Source: TMED27 sp964350435 (GTDB lineage: Bacteria > Pseudomonadota > Alphaproteobacteria > Micavibrionales > Micavibrionaceae). Taken from it: a DNA stretch of 64,000 nt. This document shows, piece after piece, positions 22,440-30,844 of the stretch. The position numbers were made by a program, and so were the translations under genes. Position 1 is the stretch's first letter. Every line of letters begins with the position of its first letter. Where the stretch lies: the NCBI GenBank assembly GCA_964350435.1, contig CAYGJS010000003.1:42192-106191 (forward strand), given 5' to 3'. The notes below the pieces were generated by a model. The model ran no database searches and was not told the origin of the DNA. It worked only from the letters and a program-made list of their open reading frames with translations.

Positions 22440-23828
22440 ATGAGCGATAAAAATTTCGATGTGATTGTGATTGGCGGTGGACCCGGGGGGTATGTTGCGG
22501 CTATTCGTGCGGCGCAGCTTGGCATGAGGCCTTGTGTGATTGAGGCCAATCATTTGGGAGGGATTTGTTTGAACTGGGGATGCATCCCGACAAAGGCGCT
22601 TTTGCGGAGCAGTGAGGTGTATCACCTTGCACAGAACGCGGAAGCTTATGGTTTAAAAATCAGTGGTTTAGAGTTTGATCTTAAGAAAATAGTTGAAAGG
22701 TCACGCGGCGTCGCAAAACAGCTTTCCGGCGGGATCGGGCATTTGCTGAAGAAAAATAAAGTTACGGTTTTTGATGGGTTTGCGAAGCTTGAGGGCAAAG
22801 GCGTTGTGAGTGTTGACGGCAAGGAGAAACTGACGGGCAAGCATATCATTATCGCCACGGGTGCGCGGGCGCGGATTTTGCCGGGCCTTGAGCCGGACGG
22901 CAAATTTGTCTGGAGTTATAAGGAGGCGATGGTTCCTGAAGCCATGCCGAAAAAGCTCTTGGTGATTGGATCGGGCGCGATCGGGATTGAGTTCGCTTCG
23001 TTTTATCGCACTATGGGCGCTGATGTGACCGTTGTGGAGATGATGGATCGGATTGTGCCTGTCGAGGATGCGGAGATTTCGGGGTTGCTGGAGAAGGCCT
23101 TAACCAAACAAGGCATGAAGATTATAAAGAGCGCGAAAGTGACGAAGCTGGATAAGGGCAAGGATGAGGTCACGGCGCATATTGATATCAATGGAAAAAT
23201 CGAGAAGCATAATTTTGATCGCGTAATTTCCGCTGTTGGGATTGTGGCCAATACTGAAGAACTGGGGCTTGAGAACACCAAGGTTAAGCTTGACCGCGGG
23301 CATATTGTCACTGATGGTTATATGCAAACCGATGAGCCTAATGTTTATGCGATTGGGGACGTGACGGGCGCGCCTTGGCTGGCGCATAAAGCCTCACATG
23401 AGGGGATTATCTGTATTGAAAAGATCGCGGGTCAAAAAGACGTACACCCCATGGTGAAAGAGAATATTCCCGGGTGTACTTATTGTCATCCGCAAGTTGC
23501 GAGCGTTGGTCTGACCGAGGCGGCGGCCAAGGAGCGGGGCTATAAAATTAAAGTCGGGCGCTTCCCGTTTATGGGCAATGGCAAAGCGATTGCTTTGGGC
23601 GAGCCTGAAGGGCTTGTGAAGACGATTTTTGATGAAAAAACCGGAGAGCTGCTCGGCGCGCATATGATTGGCGTGGAAGTGACGGAGCTCATTCAAGGGT
23701 TTGTGATCGGCAAAACCATGGAGGCGACCGAGGCGGAGTTCATGCATACTATTTTCCCGCATCCCACGCTTTCGGAGATGATGCATGAGAGCGTACTTGA
23801 CGCGTATGGGAAAGTGATCCATTTCTAA
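22440..23828 (+). CDS. lpdA: Dihydrolipoyl dehydrogenase (E3)
   Basis: FAD enzyme that reoxidises dihydrolipoamide in the pyruvate dehydrogenase and related complexes, passing electrons to NAD+. The FAD-binding GGGPGGYVAA is at residues 12-21, and the redox disulfide C43/C48 is in GGICLNWGCIPTK. The NAD-binding segment is VIGSGAIGIEFASFY. FAD contact TDGYMQTDEPNVYAIGDV and the catalytic His/Glu in FPHPTLSEMMHE complete the pattern. Length is 462 residues. It belongs to the pdh operon and starts 21 bp after the membrane-protein gene. Confidence 0.97.
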   Translation: MSDKNFDVIVIGGGPGGYVAAIRAAQLGMRPCVIEANHLGGICLNWGCIPTKALLRSSEVYHLAQNAEAYGLKISGLEFDLKKIVERSRGVAKQLSGGIGHLLKKNKVTVFDGFAKLEGKGVVSVDGKEKLTGKHIIIATGARARILPGLEPDGKFVWSYKEAMVPEAMPKKLLVIGSGAIGIEFASFYRTMGADVTVVEMMDRIVPVEDAEISGLLEKALTKQGMKIIKSAKVTKLDKGKDEVTAHIDINGKIEKHNFDRVISAVGIVANTEELGLENTKVKLDRGHIVTDGYMQTDEPNVYAIGDVTGAPWLAHKASHEGIICIEKIAGQKDVHPMVKENIPGCTYCHPQVASVGLTEAAAKERGYKIKVGRFPFMGNGKAIALGEPEGLVKTIFDEKTGELLGAHMIGVEVTELIQGFVIGKTMEATEAEFMHTIFPHPTLSEMMHESVLDAYGKVIHF

Positions 23829-23831
23829 GTC

Positions 23832-24797
23832 ATGACCTATAACCCTGAACTTCTTGATAAAGCCAAGCGGCACCCTGAAAAGCAGAAAAATCCGGATCGG
23901 CCTGCGGGGCGAAAGCCTGAGTGGATTCGCGTGCCCGCGCCGCAGGGGCAGAAGTATCAGGAAACTTACGACATAGTGAAGAAGCACAAGCTGACCACTG
24001 TTTGTGAAGAGGCGGGGTGTCCGAATATCGGTGAGTGCTGGCAGCAGAAGCATGCGACATTCATGATTATGGGCGAGGTCTGTACACGGGCGTGCGCTTT
24101 TTGCAATGTGGCCACAGGCAAGCCAGAGGCGCTGGATAAGCTTGAGCCTTTGCGTGTGGGCGTGGCTGTGAAGCAAATGGGTTTGAAGCATGTGGTGGTG
24201 ACATCTGTTGATCGAGATGATCTGGCCGATGGCGGCGCGGATCACTTTGCCAAGACAATTCAGGGTATTCGTATGAAGGCGCCCGAAACGACGATCGAGA
24301 TATTGCCGGGGGATTTTCGTGGCAATAAGGCGGATTGGGATACCGTGATATTGGCGCGTCCCGACGTGTTCAATCATAATCTTGAGACGGTGCCGCGGCT
24401 CTATCCGACTATTCGCCCCGGGGCGCGGTACTTTCGTTCACTCCGTTTGCTGGAGCGGGTCAAGGAGCTTGATCCTTCAATGTTTACGAAATCCGGCCTT
24501 ATGGTGGGATTGGGGGAAACAAAAGAAGAGGTGGGCCAAGTGATGGATGATATGCGCGCGGCGGGGATTGATTTTATTACGATCGGTCAATATCTGCAGC
24601 CGACGCCGAAGCATGCGCCGGTCATGAAATGGTGGACACCTCAGGAGTTTGAAGAACTTGCCAAGATGGCGAAGCGTAAGGGGTTTTTGATGGTGTCTGC
24701 TACGCCGCTGACGCGCTCTTCGCATCATGCGGGGGATGATTTTGCGCAGCTTAAAGCGGCGCGCGATGCGCAGCTTGCCAAGCTGGCGGCTGAATAA
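23832..24797 (+). CDS. lipA: Lipoyl synthase
   Basis: Radical SAM enzyme that inserts two sulfur atoms into octanoyl groups on lipoyl domains, so it matures PdhB and PdhC made upstream. The auxiliary cluster ligands are C58, C63 and C69 (CEEAGCPNIGEC), and the radical SAM cluster is C84, C88 and C91 (CTRACAFC). The C-terminal serine ligand lies in TRSSHHAGD. Length is 321 residues. It starts 3 bp after lpdA, and its stop overlaps the ratA start by one base (TAATG). lipB is not in the window. Confidence 0.98.
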   Translation: MTYNPELLDKAKRHPEKQKNPDRPAGRKPEWIRVPAPQGQKYQETYDIVKKHKLTTVCEEAGCPNIGECWQQKHATFMIMGEVCTRACAFCNVATGKPEALDKLEPLRVGVAVKQMGLKHVVVTSVDRDDLADGGADHFAKTIQGIRMKAPETTIEILPGDFRGNKADWDTVILARPDVFNHNLETVPRLYPTIRPGARYFRSLRLLERVKELDPSMFTKSGLMVGLGETKEEVGQVMDDMRAAGIDFITIGQYLQPTPKHAPVMKWWTPQEFEELAKMAKRKGFLMVSATPLTRSSHHAGDDFAQLKAARDAQLAKLAAE

Positions 24798-25252
24798 TGC
24801 TGAGGCATATCGAGCAAAAGAGGCTGCCGTATAGCCCGCAGCAGATGTATGATCTGGTGGTTGTGGTTGATCAATACAGCGATTTTTTGCCTTGGTGCGT
24901 TGCGAGCCGCATAACCAAACGTGAAAGCGCGGCGGTTTTTTATGCGGATCTGGTGGTGGGGTATAAAATGTTTCGCGAGCGGTTTTCATCCAAGGTCATG
25001 GTGGAAGAGGGGCGCAGCATTCATATCGAATATTTGAAGGGACCCTTGAAGCATTTGAAGAACCATTGGCGGTTCAGTGAAGCGGAAAACGGTTCATGTA
25101 CAATAGACTTCAGTGTAGAATTTGAATTTAAAAACATAGCTTTACAGGGCTTAGCTCAAGTATTTTTTAAGGAGGTCATCCATAGAATGGTGGCGGCGTT
25201 TGAACAGCGGGCGATTGAGGTGTATGGTGAAACGTCTTTGCGAGGCGCGTAG
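24797..25252 (+). CDS. ratA: RatA/COQ10-type START-domain protein
   Basis: Polyketide cyclase/START-fold protein of the RatA-Coq10 family. Mitochondrial Coq10 binds ubiquinone; E. coli RatA was described as inhibiting 70S assembly. Motifs are the N-terminal RLPYSPQQMYDLVVVVDQYSDFLPWC (broken here for length as RLPYSPQQMYDL and DQYSDFLPWC), VGYKMFRERFSSKV and FFKEVIHRMVAAFEQRA. At 151 residues it is complete. The position after lipA is conserved in alphaproteobacteria. The last codons (TSLRGA and stop) fall in the left arm of a palindromic repeat (25234-25306). Confidence 0.88.
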   Translation: MLRHIEQKRLPYSPQQMYDLVVVVDQYSDFLPWCVASRITKRESAAVFYADLVVGYKMFRERFSSKVMVEEGRSIHIEYLKGPLKHLKNHWRFSEAENGSCTIDFSVEFEFKNIALQGLAQVFFKEVIHRMVAAFEQRAIEVYGETSLRGA

Positions 25253-25306
25253 TAACGAGGCAATCTATTTGACGGACTGGATTGCTTCGCGTTCGCTCGC
25301 AATGAC
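25234..25306 (+). repeat. Palindromic repeat forming the 3' ends of ratA and a glycosyltransferase
   Basis: Outer arms GTCTTTGCGAG (25234-25244) and CTCGCAATGAC (25296-25306) pair 10 of 11. Inner arms GCAATC (25260-25265) and GATTGC (25280-25285) pair perfectly. This is the same repeat family as in the pdhC linker (19812-19913). It contains both stop codons of the convergent genes: ratA ends in SLRGA and the glycosyltransferase in VIASEREAIQSVK, both repeat-encoded. Confidence 0.8.
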
Positions 25307-26218
25307 AGGCTTTTGGGTTTCGCCGTTATAGCCTTGGTATCTGAATGATTTTTTGATTTTTTCGCCTTGCAGAGTCTGGAATTCGGTTTCAATAGAGCGG
25401 TCGAGGCGGATTTTGTCCAGACCCGAGAGATGAACGATGCCGAGCGGTTCATGCGGCAGGAAGATTTCGACAAAACGTTTGTTTGCGCTATCCCAATAGG
25501 GCGTGAATTCGCACAGCCACTGCGTCCACGCGGGTAGAATTTCGACCGGATAATTTTCCAGATAGGTCAAAATGCCCAGGGTCAGTTGTTCGGCGGTGAA
25601 GACTTTGCCGCGTTTTATGGCTTCGATGACAAGGGTTTGCCATCGTTCCCAATGCGGCGCATCGCCGCTCAGGGCAAAGGCCCCCGCGTTCAGGACTTGG
25701 AAGGGCAGAAGCTCTTTTGCGGTTTTGGTGCCGAAAGCGCTAAGCGCATTAGAGTAGTAAAACCCGCGGATTTTAAGCGGCAGGGCGCCCAGCCATTTGA
25801 CGCGGATTTGTTTTTTATAGCAGCGGTCGGCTTGCACTGTTATGGCAAGTTTGCCGCGATTTGCGCCTTCGAGGTACAGGTCAATGGCGCGCCAATCTTG
25901 CAGCCATGTGTCGGCGTCCATCCAGATATAGGTTTTATAACCCGGGAAGATTATCGGAATGAAAGGGCGGCAAACGCAGGCTTTGAGGTATTCGCCTTTG
26001 AGTTTATGGAGGGCGATTTTGTCCGGCCAGTCGGGATTGACGATATGATCGACGAGTGGTTTTAAGGTTTCGATTTGCTCAGGTTTGAGGCCTGCATCAA
26101 GGATACAGATATCGAAGTCTTGGGATTGGGTGAAGCTGCGGATGGAATGCAGCCATTCCAGAAGGATCGGGAAATAATTGCTGTCGCAGCCGGAAACGAA
26201 GGTTTTGCTGTTGGTCAT
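25265..26218 (-). CDS. Glycosyltransferase, GT-A type
   Basis: Probable cytoplasmic nucleotide-sugar transferase. The start at 26218 (MTNSKTFVSGCDSNYF) overlaps the cinA stop by 4 bp (ATGA); an upstream in-frame codon would add an implausible Arg/Pro-rich tail. The fold shows FVSGCDSNYFPILLEWLHS, then ICILDAGL and a DxD metal motif in IWMDADTWLQD near residue 105. Later motifs are FQVLNAGAFALSGD and EQLTLGILTYL, reminiscent of GT8-like and related families. Length is 317 residues. The last 13 residues derive from a palindromic repeat. Acceptor unknown. Confidence 0.75.
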   Translation of the reverse strand: MTNSKTFVSGCDSNYFPILLEWLHSIRSFTQSQDFDICILDAGLKPEQIETLKPLVDHIVNPDWPDKIALHKLKGEYLKACVCRPFIPIIFPGYKTYIWMDADTWLQDWRAIDLYLEGANRGKLAITVQADRCYKKQIRVKWLGALPLKIRGFYYSNALSAFGTKTAKELLPFQVLNAGAFALSGDAPHWERWQTLVIEAIKRGKVFTAEQLTLGILTYLENYPVEILPAWTQWLCEFTPYWDSANKRFVEIFLPHEPLGIVHLSGLDKIRLDRSIETEFQTLQGEKIKKSFRYQGYNGETQKPVIASEREAIQSVK

Positions 26219-26688
26219 GATAGTATCTCGATCAGGGTTTTCAGGGCAAATTCGGCAGCGGCGTTTTGGATGTCTTCGCGGGTGCCGTCGAAGGTGCATT
26301 TGCGGGTCATGGGTTCTTTTTCGGTTATGGCAAAGCCGAAATAGACGAGGCCGACGGGCTTTTCTGCGCTGCCGCCGTCCGGGCCTGCTATGCCCGTGAC
26401 GGATATGGCGATGTTGGCGCGGCTGTTTTTGAGTGCGCCTTTGGCCATTTCACGGGCGGTTTGCTGGCTTACTGCGCCGTGGGTTTTGAGGGTTTCTTTT
26501 GATACGCCAAGGTTTTCGATTTTGGCGTCGTTGGAATATGTCACGTAGCCGCGTTCAAAGATTGCGGAGGAGCCTGCGCGTCGCGTGAGCATGCTGGCGA
26601 TCAGGCCGCCCGTGCAGGATTCGGCGGTGACCAGCTTCAGGTTTTTTGACTTTAGAAGTGTTGAAAGCGGCTTAACTAAATCCGACAT
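26215..26688 (-). CDS. pncC: Nicotinamide-nucleotide amidase (CinA C-terminal domain)
   Basis: Stand-alone CinA C-terminal domain, which deamidates nicotinamide mononucleotide to nicotinate mononucleotide in pyridine salvage. The signature TAESCTGGLIASMLT (catalytic Ser region), GYVTYSNDAKIENLGV, GAVSQQTAREMAKGA and SVTGIAGPDGGSAEKPVGLVYFG are all present. At 157 residues it lacks the N-terminal MoCF-like domain of full CinA, as is usual in alphaproteobacteria. Its start overlaps the end of pgpA by 17 bp. Confidence 0.95.
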   Translation of the reverse strand: MSDLVKPLSTLLKSKNLKLVTAESCTGGLIASMLTRRAGSSAIFERGYVTYSNDAKIENLGVSKETLKTHGAVSQQTAREMAKGALKNSRANIAISVTGIAGPDGGSAEKPVGLVYFGFAITEKEPMTRKCTFDGTREDIQNAAAEFALKTLIEILS

Positions 26689-27172
26689 AGATTACTCCCG
26701 TGAGAATGAGGGCGGCGGCAATCCCCGCCAGGATATCATCGAACATGACGCCGAATGCGCCTTTAAAGTTTTCGTCGCAATAGGCGATCGGGCCGGGCTT
26801 GAGGATATCGAAAAAGCGAAAGAGTGCAAAGGCGGCGGCGACCCAGAGAAATCCTGCGGAGGTGAGGGCGAAGACTGGCACGAGGGCGATCCATTGTCCT
26901 GCTACTTCGTCTATGACGACCATTTTTGAATCGTGAATGCCGGTGGATTTTTCAAACTCATAGGCCGCCCAGAGGCCGATTACCGTTATTGCGATGATCG
27001 AGAGGATGAAACCATCCATCCCGAGAAATTTGAACAGAATTATGGCGAAGGGCAGCGCGCCAAAGCTTCCCCATGTGCCGGGTGCGGGTTTTAGGAAGCC
27101 GCAGCCGAACCATGTTGCGAGCAGGGTTGAGGGGCTAAAGGGTTTGAGGTTTGGCGGGAATTCAAAGTTCAT
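26672..27172 (-). CDS. pgpA: Phosphatidylglycerophosphatase A
   Basis: Inner-membrane phosphatase that makes phosphatidylglycerol from its phosphate. Motifs are ATWFGCGFLKPAPGTWGS near the N-terminus (catalytic loop), then VIDEVAGQWIAL and FALFRFFDILKPGPIAYCDE. About four hydrophobic segments are visible in 166 residues. It sits between ispDF (7 bp upstream) and cinA (overlapping), so ispDF, pgpA, cinA and the glycosyltransferase form one minus-strand operon. Confidence 0.95.
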   Translation of the reverse strand: MNFEFPPNLKPFSPSTLLATWFGCGFLKPAPGTWGSFGALPFAIILFKFLGMDGFILSIIAITVIGLWAAYEFEKSTGIHDSKMVVIDEVAGQWIALVPVFALTSAGFLWVAAAFALFRFFDILKPGPIAYCDENFKGAFGVMFDDILAGIAAALILTGVIYVGFS

Positions 27173-27179
27173 AAATTTC

Positions 27180-28364
27180 TCAAAGGTTCAGGGATATTGT
27201 AACAATGGCCTGTGCGGCGATGCCCTCGCCGCGGCCTGTAAAGCCGAGGGTTTCTGTTGTGGTGGCTTTTATATTGATACGGTTTTTGGTGACGGCGCAG
27301 ATTTCAGCAATTCGAGCGCGCATATTTTCTGCGTGGGGTGTGATTTTAGGTTGCTCGCAGATCAGCGTGAGGTCGGCGTTTATCAGCGCGCCGCCTTCAT
27401 CACGGAGCATCTGCATTGCTTTTTCAAGGAATATGGCGCTGTCCATGTTCTTGAAAGTGTTATCGGATGGCGGGAAATGGCGGCCTATGTCCCCTTGCCC
27501 GATCGCGCCAAGAATGGCGTCTGTCAGTGCGTGCAGTCCAACATCAGCGTCTGAGTGACCTTTGAGGGCTTTTGTATGCGGGATATCTATGCCGCAAAGA
27601 CGGATGGAACCCGATTTGCTTTCGTCAAAGCCATGCACGTCAAAGCCCATGCCTGTGCGGGTCTCTGCTTTTGTGTTTAGAATGGTTTCGGCCATTTCGA
27701 AATCTTCTGCGTGGGTTATTTTTATATTGGTGGTTTTGCCTGTCACCAGTTTTACAGGAATTCCGATGGCAGAAACAAGGGTGGTGTCGTCGGTATAAGT
27801 TTCATTGGGCAGTGCTAATTCGTGTGCTTTCAGGATATCGCCGTATCTGAAGGCTTGCGGGGTTTGTAAGTTCCATAAATTTTCCCGGTTTAATGCTTCT
27901 CCAGTATGCGTATCCTGGGCGCGGGTAATTGTTCCAGACAGAGGAATTGCAAGTGTTGCAGCGCGGCTTGATTCAAGGGCGTCGAGAAGGTCGTCGATTT
28001 CGGCGTGAGTGAGGCAAGGACGCGCAGCATCATGGATCAGAATTAATTCATCATCTGGAATATTAGAAAAACTTTTTAAGCCATTAAAAACACTTAAATT
28101 TCTACTATTTGATCCTATTGTATATGGTTCAATTTCAAGCCCGTTTACGGCAGCATGATACGATTTTGCATCATCGGGATGGATCACAATCCGCACAGAT
28201 TTGCAGGCGCTGTGGGTTTGGAGGGCTTCAGCGGCGTGGCGGAGGATGGTTTTTCCTGCGATTTTCATATATTGTTTGGGCGTTTCGTTTGCCATACGAG
28301 CGCCGCGCCCTGCGGCGACTATCAGGGCATGGAATTTTTGGTTTTGGTCTGGTTGCTTCGGCAA
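27180..28364 (-). CDS. ispDF: Bifunctional IspD/IspF isoprenoid enzyme
   Basis: Fusion of 2-C-methyl-D-erythritol 4-phosphate cytidylyltransferase (IspD, residues 10-230) and MEcPP synthase (IspF, 235-394), two steps of the MEP isoprenoid pathway. IspD motifs are LIVAAGRGARM, PKQYM and LIHDAARP. IspF motifs are RTGMGFDVHGFDE, GHSDADVGLHALTDAILGA and the C-terminal ATTTETLGFTGRGEGIAAQA. Such fusions are typical of alpha- and epsilonproteobacteria. The only plausible start is TTG at 28364, with AAGGACG 8 bp upstream. In many alphaproteobacteria dusB-ntrB-ntrC come next to it; here ntrY does. Confidence 0.96.
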   Translation of the reverse strand: MPKQPDQNQKFHALIVAAGRGARMANETPKQYMKIAGKTILRHAAEALQTHSACKSVRIVIHPDDAKSYHAAVNGLEIEPYTIGSNSRNLSVFNGLKSFSNIPDDELILIHDAARPCLTHAEIDDLLDALESSRAATLAIPLSGTITRAQDTHTGEALNRENLWNLQTPQAFRYGDILKAHELALPNETYTDDTTLVSAIGIPVKLVTGKTTNIKITHAEDFEMAETILNTKAETRTGMGFDVHGFDESKSGSIRLCGIDIPHTKALKGHSDADVGLHALTDAILGAIGQGDIGRHFPPSDNTFKNMDSAIFLEKAMQMLRDEGGALINADLTLICEQPKITPHAENMRARIAEICAVTKNRINIKATTTETLGFTGRGEGIAAQAIVTISLNL

Positions 28365-28424
28365 TGTAGTCGTCCTTGCAATTTCTGTACGTTTTAGCGT
28401 AAAAACTGTGGGTAGCCCTTTGCT

Positions 28425-28437
28425 TTAAACGGTTTAA
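28425..28437. promoter_or_regulatory. 13-bp palindrome between ispDF and ntrY
   Basis: TTAAAC-G-GTTTAA is a perfect palindrome in the 173-bp divergent spacer between ispDF and ntrY. A looser pair, GTTTT and AAAAC, lies just before it (28391-28406). It could be an operator for either gene. No binding protein is assigned. Confidence 0.3.
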
Positions 28438-28537
28438 CAGATATCAGGCTTGTTTTGAACGGAAAAGACATTAAAACAAATATTTACAATTCGCGCAGGT
28501 TTTTCGCAGAATCTTTATGTTTTAGAAAGGGGCATTC

Positions 28538-30844
28538 GTGAGCTTTTTTGCAGATTATGTTCCCTCCTTTTTAAATCGTAATGCTGTGCAACCTGTTTCG
28601 CGGCGTAAAACCGTGCAGGGTGTGCGTCGTTTTCGCACGCGGCTTTGGAATAATCGTTTGGCGTTGTTTTTGCTGATTGCCTCGCTTTTGAGCGGGGTGG
28701 CGACGTATGCCGCGCTTACTGAGCGGCCCCCATTCGGCAGTGACCCGAATACGATTATCTGGCTTCTTAATCTTGATCTGGTGCTTGTGCTGGGGCTTGT
28801 GGTTTTGGTGGCGCGGCGGATTGTGGGGCTTTGGAGTGGACGTAAACGCGGCCTTGCAGGTTCTCATCTTCATGTACGCCTTGTGTTTATTTTCAGTATT
28901 CTGGCGGCTGCGCCCGCGATTATCATGACCGTGTTTTCGGCGTTTTTCTTTCATTTCGGGATTCAGACCTGGTTTAGCGAGCGGGTGAGCACAGCCGTGA
29001 ATGAAAGCCAAGCGGTGGCGCAGGCGTATCTGGAGGAGCATACGCAGGTGATCCGCGCGGATACTTTGGCGATGGCGAATGATTTGAACCGTCAGGCGAT
29101 GCTGTTTGTGTCCAATGAAGAGGCACTTGAGCGGATTGTGAATACGCAGTCGATCTTGCGGAATTTATCCGAGGTGATTGTTTTTGATTCTTCGGGCCGT
29201 GTGCTGGCGCGCTCTGGCCTTACCTTTTCATTGGAGTTTGAAGAGATCCCGTCTTATGCGCTGGAGAATGCGGGTGAGGGTGATGTGGTGATTATGACGG
29301 GGCAGAATGATGACCGCGTGCGCGCCCTTGTGAAGCTTGAGAATTTTATTGACACATATTTGTTTGTTGGGCGGATGATTGATCCGAAGGTGCTTTCGCA
29401 TTTGGATGCGACGAAAAAGGCGACCAAGGATTATGCGGATTTGCAGACCCGCTATTCGGGGTTGCAGGTCACGGTGACGATGATCTTTGTGGTTGTTGGT
29501 TTGCTATTGCTGGTGACGGCTATCTGGCTGGGGCTGGTGCTGGCGCGGCAGCTTGTTGCGCCGATTACGCAGCTCATTACCACGGCGGATAGTGTGCGGG
29601 CGGGGGATTTGGCGGCGCGGGTGCCGGAGGATAGCCGTTTTGAGGAATTTGATTATCTGGCGCAATCGTTCAACCGGATGACGCGGCAAATTCAGGAACA
29701 GCAGAATGAATTGATTAATGCGAACAGGCAGCTGGATCAGCGCAGACATTTCACGGAAACGGTTTTGACAGGCGTGTCTTCGGGGGTTGTGGGGCTGGAT
29801 GAGCATGACAAGATCACGATTGTGAATAATGCGGCGTGTGAGATGTTGCAGCTTGAGCGGAAACAGCTTTTCGGGCAGCGGGCAACGCGGATGCTGCCGG
29901 AGCTGCGGATGCTTTTGCAAAAGGCGCGGAAGAACCCGGATAGGGTTACGCAAGGTGAGCTTTCGGTCAGTATGCCTGATGAAACTATGCGCATTTTTCT
30001 TATTCGTTTGGCGATTGAGAATTTGGGCGATCAGGAGCGCGGGGTTGTTGTCACGTTTGATGATATGACCGAGCTGCAAGCAGCGCAGCGCAAGGCGGCG
30101 TGGTCGGATGTGGCGCGCAGGATTGCCCATGAGATCAAGAACCCGTTGACGCCCATCCAGCTCTCGGCAGAGAGGCTCAAACGCCGTTATCTTGAGCAGA
30201 TCAAGGATGATCCTGAAACCTTTATTCAGTGCACGGATACGATTATCAAGCATGTTGGGGATATTGGGTATATGGTGAACGAGTTTTCGGCTTTTGCCCG
30301 TATGCCGGAGCCTGTTTTAGTTAAAGCCAGCCTAAGCAGGCAGATTCAAGACGCGCTGTTTTTGCATAAGCAGGCGCATAGTGATGTGGCTATTCATTTT
30401 AAAGTGCCGAAAGAGGGGGGGGTTGAATCGTTGATTGACGCACAGCAAATTCGTCAGGCAGTGAATAATCTTATTCAAAATGCGATTGATTCTGTGCAGA
30501 TGCGGGCGGACGTTATGCTCGATGAAGACTATCAGGGGCGGGTGGATGTGATTTTGGGTTGCGGCGAAAAAGACAGCATTTTCATTGCTGTGTGTGATAA
30601 TGGGCTGGGTTTTCCGGAAAATGTTATTAAAGACAAGTTGATGGATCCATATGTCACTCATAAGGCCAAAGGGACAGGTTTGGGGTTAGCTATTGTGAAA
30701 AAGATTATGGAGGATCATAATGGAGAAATTCGATTGGGCGCGCCGGAGTGGCTTTTGAAGCATCCGCAGTGGGCCGATCTTTCGGGCGCGTGCGTTGTTT
30801 TGACGTTGCCTGCTCTGGATAAAACAGTCAAAAGGGTAGCATGA
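28538..30844 (+). CDS. ntrY: Sensor histidine kinase NtrY
   Basis: Membrane sensor kinase of the NtrY/NtrX pair, which in alphaproteobacteria controls nitrogen metabolism, envelope and redox functions. Several N-terminal transmembrane segments (about residues 38-60, 72-92 and 110-135) and one at about 310-335 frame a periplasmic sensor region. HAMP (RQLVAPITQLITTADSVRAGDL), PAS (GVVGLDEHDKITIVNN) and HisKA (ARRIAHEIKNPLTPIQ, His about 531) domains follow. The ATPase domain has NLIQNAIDS, DNGLGFP and KGTGLGLAIVKKI. The GTG start has AAAGGGG upstream. It overlaps ntrX by 4 bp (ATGA). ntrB and ntrC are not next to it. Confidence 0.95.
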   Translation: MSFFADYVPSFLNRNAVQPVSRRKTVQGVRRFRTRLWNNRLALFLLIASLLSGVATYAALTERPPFGSDPNTIIWLLNLDLVLVLGLVVLVARRIVGLWSGRKRGLAGSHLHVRLVFIFSILAAAPAIIMTVFSAFFFHFGIQTWFSERVSTAVNESQAVAQAYLEEHTQVIRADTLAMANDLNRQAMLFVSNEEALERIVNTQSILRNLSEVIVFDSSGRVLARSGLTFSLEFEEIPSYALENAGEGDVVIMTGQNDDRVRALVKLENFIDTYLFVGRMIDPKVLSHLDATKKATKDYADLQTRYSGLQVTVTMIFVVVGLLLLVTAIWLGLVLARQLVAPITQLITTADSVRAGDLAARVPEDSRFEEFDYLAQSFNRMTRQIQEQQNELINANRQLDQRRHFTETVLTGVSSGVVGLDEHDKITIVNNAACEMLQLERKQLFGQRATRMLPELRMLLQKARKNPDRVTQGELSVSMPDETMRIFLIRLAIENLGDQERGVVVTFDDMTELQAAQRKAAWSDVARRIAHEIKNPLTPIQLSAERLKRRYLEQIKDDPETFIQCTDTIIKHVGDIGYMVNEFSAFARMPEPVLVKASLSRQIQDALFLHKQAHSDVAIHFKVPKEGGVESLIDAQQIRQAVNNLIQNAIDSVQMRADVMLDEDYQGRVDVILGCGEKDSIFIAVCDNGLGFPENVIKDKLMDPYVTHKAKGTGLGLAIVKKIMEDHNGEIRLGAPEWLLKHPQWADLSGACVVLTLPALDKTVKRVA

